From contig CAKSAW010000004.1 in the NCBI GenBank assembly GCA_934437695.1, forward strand, positions 1 to 33,390: DNA of 33,390 nucleotides. The letters run 5' to 3'. The translations under genes and the position numbers were made by a program. The notes under the pieces were generated by a model that was not told where the DNA came from, ran no database searches, and saw only the letters and a program-made list of their open reading frames with translations. This document shows, in pieces, positions 17,147 to 24,472 of this stretch (the first letter of the stretch is position 1; the number at the start of each line of letters is the position of its first letter). Source of the stretch: an uncultured Blautia sp. (GTDB taxonomy: Bacteria; Bacillota; Clostridia; Lachnospirales; Lachnospiraceae).

Positions 17147-18076
17147 GTGGAAATAAATAAAATATATACAGATGAAAAATGCAGTTTATGTCCGCGAAAC
17201 TGCAAGGCAGACAGAGTAACGGGACAAACAGGATATTGTGGAATGGATCAGAAAGTAAGAGTAGCAAGGGCTGCATTACATATGTGGGAGGAACCATGTA
17301 TCTCAGGAAAGAGAGGCTCAGGTGCAGTCTTTTTTACAGGATGTAATCTCAGGTGCTGCTTTTGCCAGAACAGGGATATTGCTATCGGTGACAGCGGGCT
17401 TGAAATCACAGTAGAAAGACTGGCTGAAATATTTCTGGAACTGCAGGAAAAAGGTGCTGCTAATATTAATCTGGTAACAGGGACACATTATATTCCACAG
17501 ATTATCACAGCTTTGGACAGTGCAAGAAAATATGGACTGAAAATCCCCATTGTTTATAACTGTGGTGGATATGAGAGTGTGGAGTCTTTGAAACTGCTGG
17601 AGGGATATATCGATGTCTATCTTCCGGATTATAAATATGCAGAGAATGAACTTGCAGGAAAGCTTTCCCATGCTTATGATTATCCGGAGATAGCTCTGAA
17701 GGCAGTTAGAGAAATGGTGCGCCAGACGGGAATATCACAGTTTAATGAAGAGGGATATATTCAGAGAGGAACAATCGTAAGACATCTTATCCTGCCTGGC
17801 CATACGAGAAATTCAAAAAAAGTGCTGGAACTTTTACATGAGTCTTTTGGAAAACAGATATATATCAGCATTATGAATCAGTATACACCGGTTTTTGAAC
17901 AGAAAGAATATACAGAATTAAATCGTTGCGTGACAAGAAGAGAATATGAAAAAGTTCTGGATCATGCATTTGAAATCGGAATCGAAAATGGATTTTTTCA
18001 GGATGGTGAAACTGCCAGAGAGAGTTTTATTCCGGCATTTGATTATGAAGGGGTGAGAAAAAATGCTGTAAAATAA
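17147..18076 (+). CDS. PflX-like radical SAM protein
   Basis: A 309-residue iron-sulfur protein related to PflX (a homologue of pyruvate formate-lyase activating enzyme; function not established). The radical SAM cluster motif CxxxCxxC is at C66, C70 and C73 in GCNLRCCFCQN. An N-terminal cysteine cluster (C12, C15, C19, C31; CSLCPRNCKAD...GYCG) could bind a second cluster. Later blocks NLVTGTHYIPQII, YNCGGYESVESL, YLPDYKYA and HLILPGHTRNS are typical. I choose GTG 17147 because AAGGA lies eight bases upstream; a TTG at 17105 is only about a dozen bases after a TATAAT (17088-17093) that could be the -10 of its promoter. No partner glycyl-radical enzyme is adjacent. Confidence 0.85.
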   Translation: MEINKIYTDEKCSLCPRNCKADRVTGQTGYCGMDQKVRVARAALHMWEEPCISGKRGSGAVFFTGCNLRCCFCQNRDIAIGDSGLEITVERLAEIFLELQEKGAANINLVTGTHYIPQIITALDSARKYGLKIPIVYNCGGYESVESLKLLEGYIDVYLPDYKYAENELAGKLSHAYDYPEIALKAVREMVRQTGISQFNEEGYIQRGTIVRHLILPGHTRNSKKVLELLHESFGKQIYISIMNQYTPVFEQKEYTELNRCVTRREYEKVLDHAFEIGIENGFFQDGETARESFIPAFDYEGVRKNAVK

Positions 18077-18100
18077 AAAAACTCCCATAAATGGAAGGAG

Positions 18101-18120
18101 GCCGGTACTTTCGTACCGGC
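18101..18120. other. GC-rich hairpin between convergent radical SAM and trkH genes
   Basis: Perfect 8-bp stem GCCGGTAC/GTACCGGC with TTTC loop. No T-run follows on the plus strand; on the minus strand a T-run comes only after a further 20 bases that can form a weak CTCC/GGAG stem. Confidence 0.55.
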
Positions 18121-18134
18121 GCGTATGAAAAAGA

Positions 18135-18167
18135 AAAATATTTATAAGAAAGACTTATCGTCTTTCT
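18135..18167 (-). terminator. Terminator of the trkA-trkH operon
   Basis: An 8-bp stem AGAAAGAC/GTCTTTCT (18147-18154 with 18160-18167). Read on the minus strand it is followed by TATAAATATTTTTCTTTTT, a T-rich tail. Confidence 0.65.
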
Positions 18168-18240
18168 AAAAATCATTATATCCAATAAATATGAAAAAAA
18201 TATGAACATAATGTAAAAAGTCTGCTTTTTTCTAAATATT

Positions 18241-19680
18241 TCAGAATTTCCTCCAAGTATCTCTTACAAATAATAACAGCAGCGGGAAGATTTCCAGACG
18301 TCCTGCCAACATATCAAAAGTAAGTACAAGCTTTGAAAACCAGGAAAACATACCAAAGTTTCCGGTAGGTCCTACAAGCTCAAGTCCTGGTCCGATATTA
18401 TTAAAGGTTGCCACAACTGCTGTAAAATTTGTGATCAGATCAAAATCATCAAAGGCAATCACAAATATAGATGCTGCAAAAATCAGCACATACACAATAA
18501 AGAAAATATTTGTAGAACGAACGACTTCGTGTGGAATGGCTTTGCCATCCATTTTAATTTTTTTCACTGCATTAGGATGCAGGAAAATATGAAGTTCCTT
18601 ACGTACTGTTTTGCACAGGATCAGAATTCTGGATACCTTAATACCGCCGCCTGTACTTCCGGCACAGGCACCTATAAACATGAGAAGTACCAGGATAGTT
18701 CTTGAGATCTCCGGCCAGGCATTGAAATCTGTTGTTGCGTATCCGGTGGTTGTAATAATAGAACCAACCTGGAAAGCTGCCTGTTGGAAAGCTTTGGCTG
18801 CGCTTCCGAAGATGTGATAAATATTACAGGTAATGACCAGAATCGCAATACCGATGATTCCGAAGTAATACCTTACTTCTTCCATTTTAAAGGCCTGTGC
18901 AAACTTTTTGGTGATGATAAAAAAGTAAGCATTGAAGTTGACACCAAATAAAATCATGAATACAGTGATAACAACCTGAAGATAGGTACTGTAGCTGGCC
19001 ATACTGTCATTTTTGATTCCGAACCCTCCGGTACCTGCTGTACCAAAGGCTGTACATATGGAGTCAAACAATGGCATGCCTCCGACCAGAAGAAGGAATA
19101 TCTGGATCACTGTCATTACAAAATAAATGGAATACAGGATTTTGGCAGTTGACTGTACTTTCGGTGCAAGCCTGCTCACGGATGGTCCGGGGCTCTCTGC
19201 CTTCATCAGATTCATGTGATAACCACCGGTAAGAGGCAGAAGAGAGAGGATAAAGACCAGAACTCCCATTCCACCGATCCAGTGAGTAAAACTTCTCCAT
19301 ATCAGCATACAGTGAGGAAGGGCTTCTACATTACTTAAAATACTGGCTCCTGTTGTGGTGAAGCCAGAAACAGTTTCGAATAATGCATCAACAGGGTTTG
19401 GAATACTCCGGCTGATCACAAAAGGAATTGCACCCATGATACTCAGAACAATCCAGCTTAATGCTACAGTTACAAAACCTTCTTTTGTGTAGAAAGCTTT
19501 TTGTGTTGGCTTTTTTCTGGTCAGTGGAAATCCTATGATCAGACACAAGGCAATAGTGATCAGAAAAGCTGTACCGGAGGTTTCCTGATAGATTAGTGCA
19601 GTGATTACAGGCAGGACCATAAATACTGCTTCAAGTTTCAGGATCATTCCGATAATGTAAATAATAATGGAATAGTTCAT
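18241..19680 (-). CDS. trkH: Potassium uptake protein, TrkH/KtrB family
   Basis: A 479-residue channel-like membrane protein that takes up K+ with its cytoplasmic gating partner TrkA. Four pore-loop repeats with the selectivity-filter glycine are visible: TVSGFTTTGASIL, FGTAGTGGFGIKN, TTTGYATTDF, FNNIGPGLELVG. About ten membrane helices are apparent, beginning at the N-terminus (YIIGMILKLEAVFMVLPVI). The length matches TrkH rather than shorter KtrB. It is the second gene after trkA, 12 bases downstream, and has a GGAG site before the start. The conserved C-terminal motif LTFDMLAGRLEIFPLLLLF is intact. Confidence 0.95.
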   Translation of the reverse strand: MNYSIIIYIIGMILKLEAVFMVLPVITALIYQETSGTAFLITIALCLIIGFPLTRKKPTQKAFYTKEGFVTVALSWIVLSIMGAIPFVISRSIPNPVDALFETVSGFTTTGASILSNVEALPHCMLIWRSFTHWIGGMGVLVFILSLLPLTGGYHMNLMKAESPGPSVSRLAPKVQSTAKILYSIYFVMTVIQIFLLLVGGMPLFDSICTAFGTAGTGGFGIKNDSMASYSTYLQVVITVFMILFGVNFNAYFFIITKKFAQAFKMEEVRYYFGIIGIAILVITCNIYHIFGSAAKAFQQAAFQVGSIITTTGYATTDFNAWPEISRTILVLLMFIGACAGSTGGGIKVSRILILCKTVRKELHIFLHPNAVKKIKMDGKAIPHEVVRSTNIFFIVYVLIFAASIFVIAFDDFDLITNFTAVVATFNNIGPGLELVGPTGNFGMFSWFSKLVLTFDMLAGRLEIFPLLLLFVRDTWRKF

Positions 19681-19692
19681 AATCCAGCTCCT

Positions 19693-21051
19693 TTATTTTT
19701 CCAGAATATCCGTGATATCACGCAGACCCTTCTGAGAGGTTACTATGATAACGGTATCTCCAACCTGGATAGTATCCTGACCGCGGGGAATCTTAACTTT
19801 GCCGTTTCGGTTCAGATATCCTACCAGAAGGTTCTTTTTCAGATTCAGATCAGACAATGGAATTCCCACTACCGGTGAATTTTCCCGGATAGCAAATTCC
19901 AGTGCTTCTGCCTGATTATCCAGAATATGATAAAGGGTTTCAATATTGCTGCCGATGCTGTTCTGCATGGCACGGACATATTGAAGGATAGAATCAGCAG
20001 TTATATATTTAGGATAAATGACACTTCCGATATCAAGATTATCAATTACATCGTCAAAGGCAAGACGGTTTACCTTGGCTACCAGCTTGGCATTGGAAAT
20101 CGTTTTGGCAAAAAGTGCCAGGAATACATTTTCTTCATCCATGTTGGTAAGTGATACAAAAGCCTCTGTACGTGCAAGTCCCTCTTCCATAAGAAGAGAA
20201 CGGTTGGTACCATCACCGTTAATGATGGTTGCTTCCGGCAGCAGTTCGCTTAATGTTTCACAGCGGGATTTATTCTGCTCGATAATCTTAACTGAGATGT
20301 TCATGTCAAGCAGGGCCTTTGTGAGGTAATAAGAGATTGTACCGCCACCAACGATAATGGCATTTTTAACCTGATTGGTTTTTAATCCGATCTTTTTGAA
20401 AAATGCTGCTGCATTTACCGGTGAAGCCAGGATAGAAACCATATCTCCATTACGGATAATATAATTACCACCAGGGATAGATACATGATCCTTGCTTTCT
20501 ACTGCGCAGAAAAGAACATCACATTTCATGGTTTCGGTAATGCGTGAGATTGTCATACCATCCAGACCAAATTCAGGAAGTACCTTAAATTTCAGCATTT
20601 CTACACGGCCACGTGCGAAAGTATCAATCTTGATAGCTGAAGGGAAACGCAAAAGACGGGAAATTTCCTGTGCAGCTGCAAGTTCCGGGTTAATGATCAT
20701 AGTGACACCCAGACGCCTTTTGATGAAGCTGATCTCTTTTGCATAAATAGGGTTGCGGACACGTGCAATTGTCTGACAATGACCTGTTTTCTGTGCGATC
20801 AGACAGCAGAGAAGGTTCATTTCATCGGAACCGGTTACAGCGATCAGAATATCAGCATTCTCAATACCTGCTTCTATCAGGGTATTGATACTTGCACCGT
20901 TTCCCACGATGCCCATAGCATCGATATCATCCTGAAGGGAGTTGATTACATCAGAAGAAACGTCTATAAGGGTAATATCGGATTCTTCTTGCTGAAGCTG
21001 TTCTGCCAGGGTACGTCCGACTTTACCGCACCCAACAATAATTATCTGCAT
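19693..21051 (-). CDS. trkA: Trk potassium transporter subunit TrkA
   Basis: A 452-residue cytoplasmic regulator with two RCK units, each an NAD(H)-binding Rossmann domain followed by a TrkA-C domain. The first nucleotide loop is IIIVGCGKVGRTLAEQL at residues 3-19, with the ribose-binding acidic residue in DITLIDV. The second begins AIIVGGGTISYYLTKAL. The C-terminal domains show SPVNAAAFF and the GYLNRNGKVKIPRGQDTIQ segment. I choose the ATG at 21051 because GGAGGAATT lies directly upstream and the protein then begins MQIIIVG; the frame continues upstream to 21159 but without a site and across a hairpin. It is the first gene of the trkA-trkH operon. Confidence 0.95.
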   Translation of the reverse strand: MQIIIVGCGKVGRTLAEQLQQEESDITLIDVSSDVINSLQDDIDAMGIVGNGASINTLIEAGIENADILIAVTGSDEMNLLCCLIAQKTGHCQTIARVRNPIYAKEISFIKRRLGVTMIINPELAAAQEISRLLRFPSAIKIDTFARGRVEMLKFKVLPEFGLDGMTISRITETMKCDVLFCAVESKDHVSIPGGNYIIRNGDMVSILASPVNAAAFFKKIGLKTNQVKNAIIVGGGTISYYLTKALLDMNISVKIIEQNKSRCETLSELLPEATIINGDGTNRSLLMEEGLARTEAFVSLTNMDEENVFLALFAKTISNAKLVAKVNRLAFDDVIDNLDIGSVIYPKYITADSILQYVRAMQNSIGSNIETLYHILDNQAEALEFAIRENSPVVGIPLSDLNLKKNLLVGYLNRNGKVKIPRGQDTIQVGDTVIIVTSQKGLRDITDILEK

Positions 21052-21067
21052 AATTCCTCCAATAATA

Positions 21068-21172
21068 GGGCTGTCACACTTTTGTGAGACAGCCCCTTCT
21101 ATATTATATTTTTGTTCTTTTGTTGCTGCTAGAGCGTGTTTGAAAAATAAATCCCACAATCTGCACGCTCTA
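21068..21172 (-). promoter_or_regulatory. Structured leader of the trkA mRNA (two hairpins)
   Basis: Between the predicted transcription start near 21177 and the ribosome site at about 21060 the leader can fold two stems. The first is TAGAGCGTG/CACGCTCTA, a perfect 9-bp stem (21130-21138 with 21164-21172) with a 25-base loop. The second is GGGCTGTC-CAC/GTG-GACAGCCC (21068-21079 with 21084-21095), 11 bp with one A-A mismatch and a TTTT loop, ending about eight bases before the ribosome site. I do not recognise a known riboswitch. Confidence 0.5.
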
Positions 21173-21182
21173 AGGCAAAGTT

Positions 21183-21211
21183 ACTATAGCACTGTTAGAC
21201 ATATTTGTAAA
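21183..21211 (-). promoter_or_regulatory. Extended -10 promoter of trkA-trkH
   Basis: Minus strand: -35 TTTACA (21206-21211), 17-base spacer, -10 TATAGT (21183-21188) preceded by TGC (extended -10). Confidence 0.65.
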
Positions 21212-21403
21212 TATGAATTTTTTATGATTTTTACAGGGATTTTTTAGTAACTGTTTACACTCATTATCCTGTGAGAATTTTGAAAAAAATAATTTTACAA
21301 TTCACTGTTGTGCAAGGCCGTTTTTTGGCAGAGTGTCATAAATTAAAAAATAACATAAAATGAAGTGTAAACAGACTTATTAAATAAAAGAAAGGAAACA
21401 TGT
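21212..21403. other. Intergenic region upstream of cotJABC
   Basis: AT-rich DNA between the trkA promoter and cotJA. It contains a 10-bp inverted repeat pair, CTGTTTACAC (21251-21260) and GTGTAAACAG (21365-21374), 104 bases apart. A possible sporulation promoter for cotJABC is TCATAAA (21336-21342) with CATAAAAT (21354-21361), the latter 7/8 to the sigma-E -10 CATACAAT, but the spacing is shorter than usual. I see no convincing sigma-A promoter for cotJA. Confidence 0.35.
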
Positions 21404-21643
21404 ATGGAGAGCAATCGGATGGGATGTGCATACTGCAGGCCGTATAACAGAACCTGTGGCATGAATAAACCTCAGCCTGTAGATAGAGAAATCAATGTTC
21501 AGGGATATCTGGAACCTGCAATGGCCTATGTGCCATATCAGAAATTTACGGAAAACTTTCCTCTACAGTATGCATTAAGTGTGGGAACAGTTTTTCCTCA
21601 GCTTTGTAAACCATTTTGTGGAAAAAGGGGGATGTGCAGATGA
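21404..21643 (+). CDS. cotJA: Spore coat associated protein CotJA
   Basis: A 79-residue protein with the CotJA core PAMAYVPYQKFTENFPLQYALSVGTVFPQLCKPF, here recognised from AMAYVP and GTVFPQL. Family knowledge: CotJA is a small component of the inner coat whose assembly is linked to CotJC. Both ends are cysteine-rich (CAYCRPYNRTC; CKPFCGKRGMC), suggesting cross-linking or metal binding. AAGGA lies seven bases before the ATG. Its stop overlaps the cotJB start by three to four bases (ATGA), indicating translational coupling. Expression in the mother cell under sigma-E is expected from the family. Confidence 0.88.
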   Translation: MESNRMGCAYCRPYNRTCGMNKPQPVDREINVQGYLEPAMAYVPYQKFTENFPLQYALSVGTVFPQLCKPFCGKRGMCR

Positions 21644-21915
21644 ATCAGGATTGTTCCAGACAACAGCTTATGAATCGTATTGACCAAATAAGTTTTGCCG
21701 TAAATGATATGAATTTATATCTTGACACACATCCCTGTGATGATAAAGCCTTGGTTTATTGCAGGGAACTTGTGCAGGAGCGAAAGAAGTTATTGAAAGA
21801 ATATGGGAAAATGTATGGTCCGCTTACCATTGACAGTACTGATCAGACAGATGAAGCTGTATGGAAATGGACAGAGCAGCCATTTCCATGGGAAAAGGAA
21901 GGAGGATGCAGGTAG
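21640..21915 (+). CDS. cotJB: Spore coat protein CotJB
   Basis: A 91-residue protein with the CotJB pattern: RIDQISFAVNDMNLYLDTHP, then a helical segment with YGPLT, ending WKWTEQPFPWE. The LYLDTHP and PWPWE-like blocks are diagnostic. ATG 21640 overlaps the cotJA stop as ATGA and has GGGGGA nine bases upstream; a TTG at 21616 is in frame but lies inside cotJA without a site. In Bacillus and Clostridioides, CotJB and CotJC act together in the spore coat. cotJC starts four bases after its stop. Confidence 0.9.
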   Translation: MNQDCSRQQLMNRIDQISFAVNDMNLYLDTHPCDDKALVYCRELVQERKKLLKEYGKMYGPLTIDSTDQTDEAVWKWTEQPFPWEKEGGCR

Positions 21916-21918
21916 TTT

Positions 21919-22548
21919 ATGTGGAATTATGAAAAAAGACTTCAGTATCCGGTGAATATTACACAGCCTAATGCGAAGATCGCACAGTATATAATGAGTC
22001 AATATGGTGGCCCGGACGGTGAGATTGGAGCATCCATGAGATATCTGTCTCAGCGTTTTACCATGCCGAATCGTGTGGCATCAGCGGTGCTTAATGATGT
22101 TGGTACAGAAGAATTGGCACATCTTGAAATGGTATCTACTATCGTACATCAGCTTACACGTGACCTTACTATGGAAGAAATAGAGAAATCTGGGTTTGGT
22201 CCTTATTATATTGATCATACAGTGGGTGTCTGGCCACAGGCGGCCGGAGGAATTCCTTTTAATGCCTGTGAATTTCAGAGTAAGGGTGATCCGATCACAG
22301 ACTTATTTGAAGATCTTGCGGCAGAGCAGAAGGCACGGGCCACTTATGACAATATTTTGCGGGTAGTAAGGGATATACCGGAGATCGCAGATCCTATTAA
22401 ATTTCTCCGCGCAAGAGAGGTGGTACATTTCCAGAGATTTGGTGAAGCACTCCGTTCAGTTCAGGAGAAACTGGATGCGAAAAATTTCTATGCCTTTAAT
22501 CCGGCTTTTGATAATCCGTGCACTGCATCATGCGATGGACGTAAATGA
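21919..22548 (+). CDS. cotJC: Spore coat manganese catalase CotJC
   Basis: A 209-residue member of the dinuclear manganese catalase family. Expected metal ligands are seen in order: E in DGEIGASMRYLSQ, the E-x-x-H of GTEELAHLEM, a glutamate in DLAAEQKARATY, and the E-x-x-H of REVVHFQRF. The protein is of the short CotJC type rather than the longer vegetative catalase. GGAGG lies 13 bases upstream, rather far, but no other start fits the N-terminal MWNYEKRLQYPV block. It is the last gene of cotJABC; a strong terminator follows. It likely protects the spore or drives peroxide-dependent cross-linking of the coat. Confidence 0.93.
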   Translation: MWNYEKRLQYPVNITQPNAKIAQYIMSQYGGPDGEIGASMRYLSQRFTMPNRVASAVLNDVGTEELAHLEMVSTIVHQLTRDLTMEEIEKSGFGPYYIDHTVGVWPQAAGGIPFNACEFQSKGDPITDLFEDLAAEQKARATYDNILRVVRDIPEIADPIKFLRAREVVHFQRFGEALRSVQEKLDAKNFYAFNPAFDNPCTASCDGRK

Positions 22549-22588
22549 TCATATATCTTAAAATTCATATGTGATAAAATAAAGAAGG

Positions 22589-22632
22589 AAAGAAGAAAAA
22601 TGTTCTGGCCGGATGGAACATTTTTCTTCTTT
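22589..22632. terminator. Terminator of cotJABC
   Basis: A perfect 17-bp stem (22589-22605 with 22616-22632; core AAAAATGTTC/GAACATTTTT) and 10-base loop. The T-rich right arm would stop cotJ transcripts. Confidence 0.85.
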
Positions 22633-22721
22633 ATGATATACTAACTGAAGTGTGTTGGGATTAAAAAGTATTTTATCCTGATTCGAAATCTACATGAGAC
22701 ATCCGGGAGGTACATAGAGGA

Positions 22722-23522
22722 ATGCAGCTGACAATATTGGGAACAGGAAATGCAAAAGTAACGAGATGTTATAATACATGTTTCACATTAAATGAAGATA
22801 AAGAATATTTTATGGTAGATGGCGGTGGTGGAAACACAATTCTGAAACAGTTGGAGGATGCAGGGATCAGCTGGAAAAATATCAGCACGATTTTTGTCAC
22901 ACATAAGCATATTGATCATCTGCTGGGAATCATCTGGATGCTGCGTATGTATTGCCAGGGAATGGCGCGGGGGCAGTTTGAGGGCAGGGTAACGATTTAC
23001 GGGCATGATGAAGTGATCGGTCTGCTGAAACAGATGGCTGAGATGCTTCTTACAGAAAAGGAAACAAGATTTATCGGAGAAAAAGTACATCTGGAAGAAG
23101 TAAAAAACGGAGAAGAGAGAATGATCCTTGGGCATAAAGTGACATTTTTTGATATTTTATCTACGAAGGCAAAACAGTTTGGATTCTGTATGGAGTATGC
23201 AGAAGGAAAGAAACTGACCTGCTGCGGTGATGAACCATATAATGAATGTGAGTATAACTATGCTGTACACAGCACATGGCTTTTGCATGAGGCATTTTGT
23301 TTATTTTCGCAGGCTGATCAATTCAAACCATATGAAAAACATCATTCTACAGTAAAAGATGCATGTCAGCTTGCTCAGGATTTGAATGTAGATAATCTGA
23401 TTCTGTATCATACAGAAGATAAGAATATTTTCAGAAGAAAAGAACTTTATTTAGAAGAAGGACAAAAGTATTATAAAGGAAACCTTCAGATCCCCTATGA
23501 TCTGGAAACATATGAATTATAA
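22722..23522 (+). CDS. MBL-fold metallohydrolase, RNase Z-like
   Basis: A 266-residue metallo-beta-lactamase-fold protein. The metal-binding motif HxHxDH is H61-K-H63-I-D65-H66 in VTHKHIDHLLG, preceded by a VDGGGGNT strand. Further ligands are likely H in AVHSTWLLHEAF, D in CCGDEPYNE, and H in LILYHTED. The N-terminus MQLTILGTGNA and the overall plan are like RNase Z/ElaC, although the protein lacks an obvious exosite arm, so a phosphodiesterase of another substrate is equally possible. GGGAGG lies upstream of the ATG, with a GAGG nearer. It is a single-gene unit convergent with the TetR gene. Confidence 0.85.
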   Translation: MQLTILGTGNAKVTRCYNTCFTLNEDKEYFMVDGGGGNTILKQLEDAGISWKNISTIFVTHKHIDHLLGIIWMLRMYCQGMARGQFEGRVTIYGHDEVIGLLKQMAEMLLTEKETRFIGEKVHLEEVKNGEERMILGHKVTFFDILSTKAKQFGFCMEYAEGKKLTCCGDEPYNECEYNYAVHSTWLLHEAFCLFSQADQFKPYEKHHSTVKDACQLAQDLNVDNLILYHTEDKNIFRRKELYLEEGQKYYKGNLQIPYDLETYEL

Positions 23523-23535
23523 GATTATAAAAAGT

Positions 23536-23585
23536 AATATCTCCGGAATCCGACTGAAAAATCTGGATTTCGGAGATATTTTTGT
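23536..23585. terminator. Bidirectional terminator between MBL and tetR-type genes
   Basis: A 16-bp stem with one G-T pair (23536-23551 with 23565-23580; core TATCTCCG/CGGAGATA), followed by TTTTT on the right and by an A-run on the left (a T-run on the minus strand). Confidence 0.9.
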
Positions 23586-23593
23586 TGTGATTA

Positions 23594-24247
23594 TTACGCA
23601 GTGTGGTCAATAGATGCTGCCAGAGGCAAAGCTGTACATACAGTATCATCCTCTGAAAAAGTCTCCATAATTCCTGAAATCGTTTTGTGCAGATATGGAC
23701 GATATTCAGTAAGGGACACAGGCTGCTGATGCAGGATACAGCTATAGCAGGTAGAACCTACCAGTTCAATGATAGTGAAAAGCATCAGTTCCGGATTTTT
23801 ATAATGAAGTCCGCTCTGCGCAAGCATGTCCAGGTAAGACTGATAGAAATTGTACTCATCATCCGGCATTTTCTCTTCAAAAGCACCTTTGAAAACTCCC
23901 CAGGCAAGATTCTTTGAAATAAACAGCAGAAGAGTGCGGTCCTGATCCAGTTCCGTAAGAATATAATCTATGATGAAATGCACCTGCTGGTTAAATCCGG
24001 TAATATGAGCTTTCTGCAGAGTCTCGTGGGCGCGGAAGAATAATTCACCTGTCTTATGAGAAACAAGCTTATTCCGGATATCGTACTTATCTTTAAAATA
24101 AAGATAGAAAGTACCCTTGGCAACACCTGCCTGATTTACAATATCGGAAATCGTAGTTTTAGTGAGCCCCTTTGTTGTGAAAAGCTCAAAGGCGGTATTG
24201 AATAAAGCGTCTTTTTTCCTTTTTTTATTTAATTCCAACTTTCCCAT
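23594..24247 (-). CDS. TetR/AcrR family regulator of the adjacent transporter
   Basis: A 217-residue regulator. The N-terminal DNA-binding domain is typical of TetR: DALFNTAFELFTTKGLTKTTISDIVNQAGVAKGTFYLYFKDK is covered by residues about 13-53, with the helix-turn-helix at TTISDIVNQAGVAKGTFYLYF. The C-terminal ligand domain is helical and contains several cysteines, with no family I can name. It is divergently transcribed from the MMPL transporter gene and the shared 225-base region holds three copies of one palindrome that overlap both promoters, so it most likely represses both itself and the transporter until a ligand binds. The start has GGGGGA upstream. Confidence 0.92.
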   Translation of the reverse strand: MGKLELNKKRKKDALFNTAFELFTTKGLTKTTISDIVNQAGVAKGTFYLYFKDKYDIRNKLVSHKTGELFFRAHETLQKAHITGFNQQVHFIIDYILTELDQDRTLLLFISKNLAWGVFKGAFEEKMPDDEYNFYQSYLDMLAQSGLHYKNPELMLFTIIELVGSTCYSCILHQQPVSLTEYRPYLHKTISGIMETFSEDDTVCTALPLAASIDHTA

Positions 24248-24285
24248 TACAGATTTCCCCCTCCTTTGGCTATCTCTTACTTTTT

Positions 24286-24313
24286 ATTTTAAACAAAAAT
24301 GACTAAAAGTCAA
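24286..24313 (-). promoter_or_regulatory. Promoter of the TetR-type regulator
   Basis: Minus strand: -35 TTGACT (24308-24313), 16-base spacer, -10 TAAAAT (24286-24291). The -35 overlaps operator copy 1. Confidence 0.6.
24300..24312. promoter_or_regulatory. TetR operator copy 1
   Basis: TGACTAAAAGTCA, a perfect TGACT-N3-AGTCA palindrome overlapping the regulator's own -35 box. Confidence 0.65.
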
Positions 24314-24363
24314 TATTACATTTTTGACCCGTAAAAATTTAGGCAAATTGTGAATAATGATTA

Positions 24364-24392
24364 TTGACTGATAGTCAGTTTTGGTATATAAC
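24364..24392 (+). promoter_or_regulatory. Promoter of the MMPL transporter operon
   Basis: -35 TTGACT (24364-24369), 17-base spacer, -10 TATAAC (24387-24392). Operator copy 2 overlaps the -35. Confidence 0.65.
24365..24377. promoter_or_regulatory. TetR operator copy 2
   Basis: TGACTGATAGTCA, a perfect TGACT-N3-AGTCA palindrome overlapping the transporter promoter -35. Confidence 0.7.
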
Positions 24393-24410
24393 ATTTCATG
24401 AGATAAAAAA

Positions 24411-24423
24411 TGACTGTTGGTCA
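24411..24423. promoter_or_regulatory. TetR operator copy 3
   Basis: TGACTGTTGGTCA, the same palindrome with one mismatch, just downstream of the predicted transporter transcription start, where a bound repressor would block elongation. Confidence 0.6.
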
Positions 24424-24472
24424 TAGAATGATCAAACAGTATCAATAATAAAGAAAGAAGAGGAGAAAAAAG

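Noticed and set aside
16420..17205. A 261-residue open frame on the minus strand opposite sigE
   Set aside because: Low-complexity Ser/Phe/Ile composition is what the reverse complement of sigE gives; no start site or family match.
21052..21180. c-di-AMP (ydaO type) riboswitch before trkA
   Set aside because: The leader is short and has only two simple stems; I cannot find the conserved core segments of that riboswitch.
21616..21639. Upstream TTG start for cotJB
   Set aside because: It would overlap cotJA further, has no ribosome site, and the ATG at 21640 gives the usual CotJB N-terminus.
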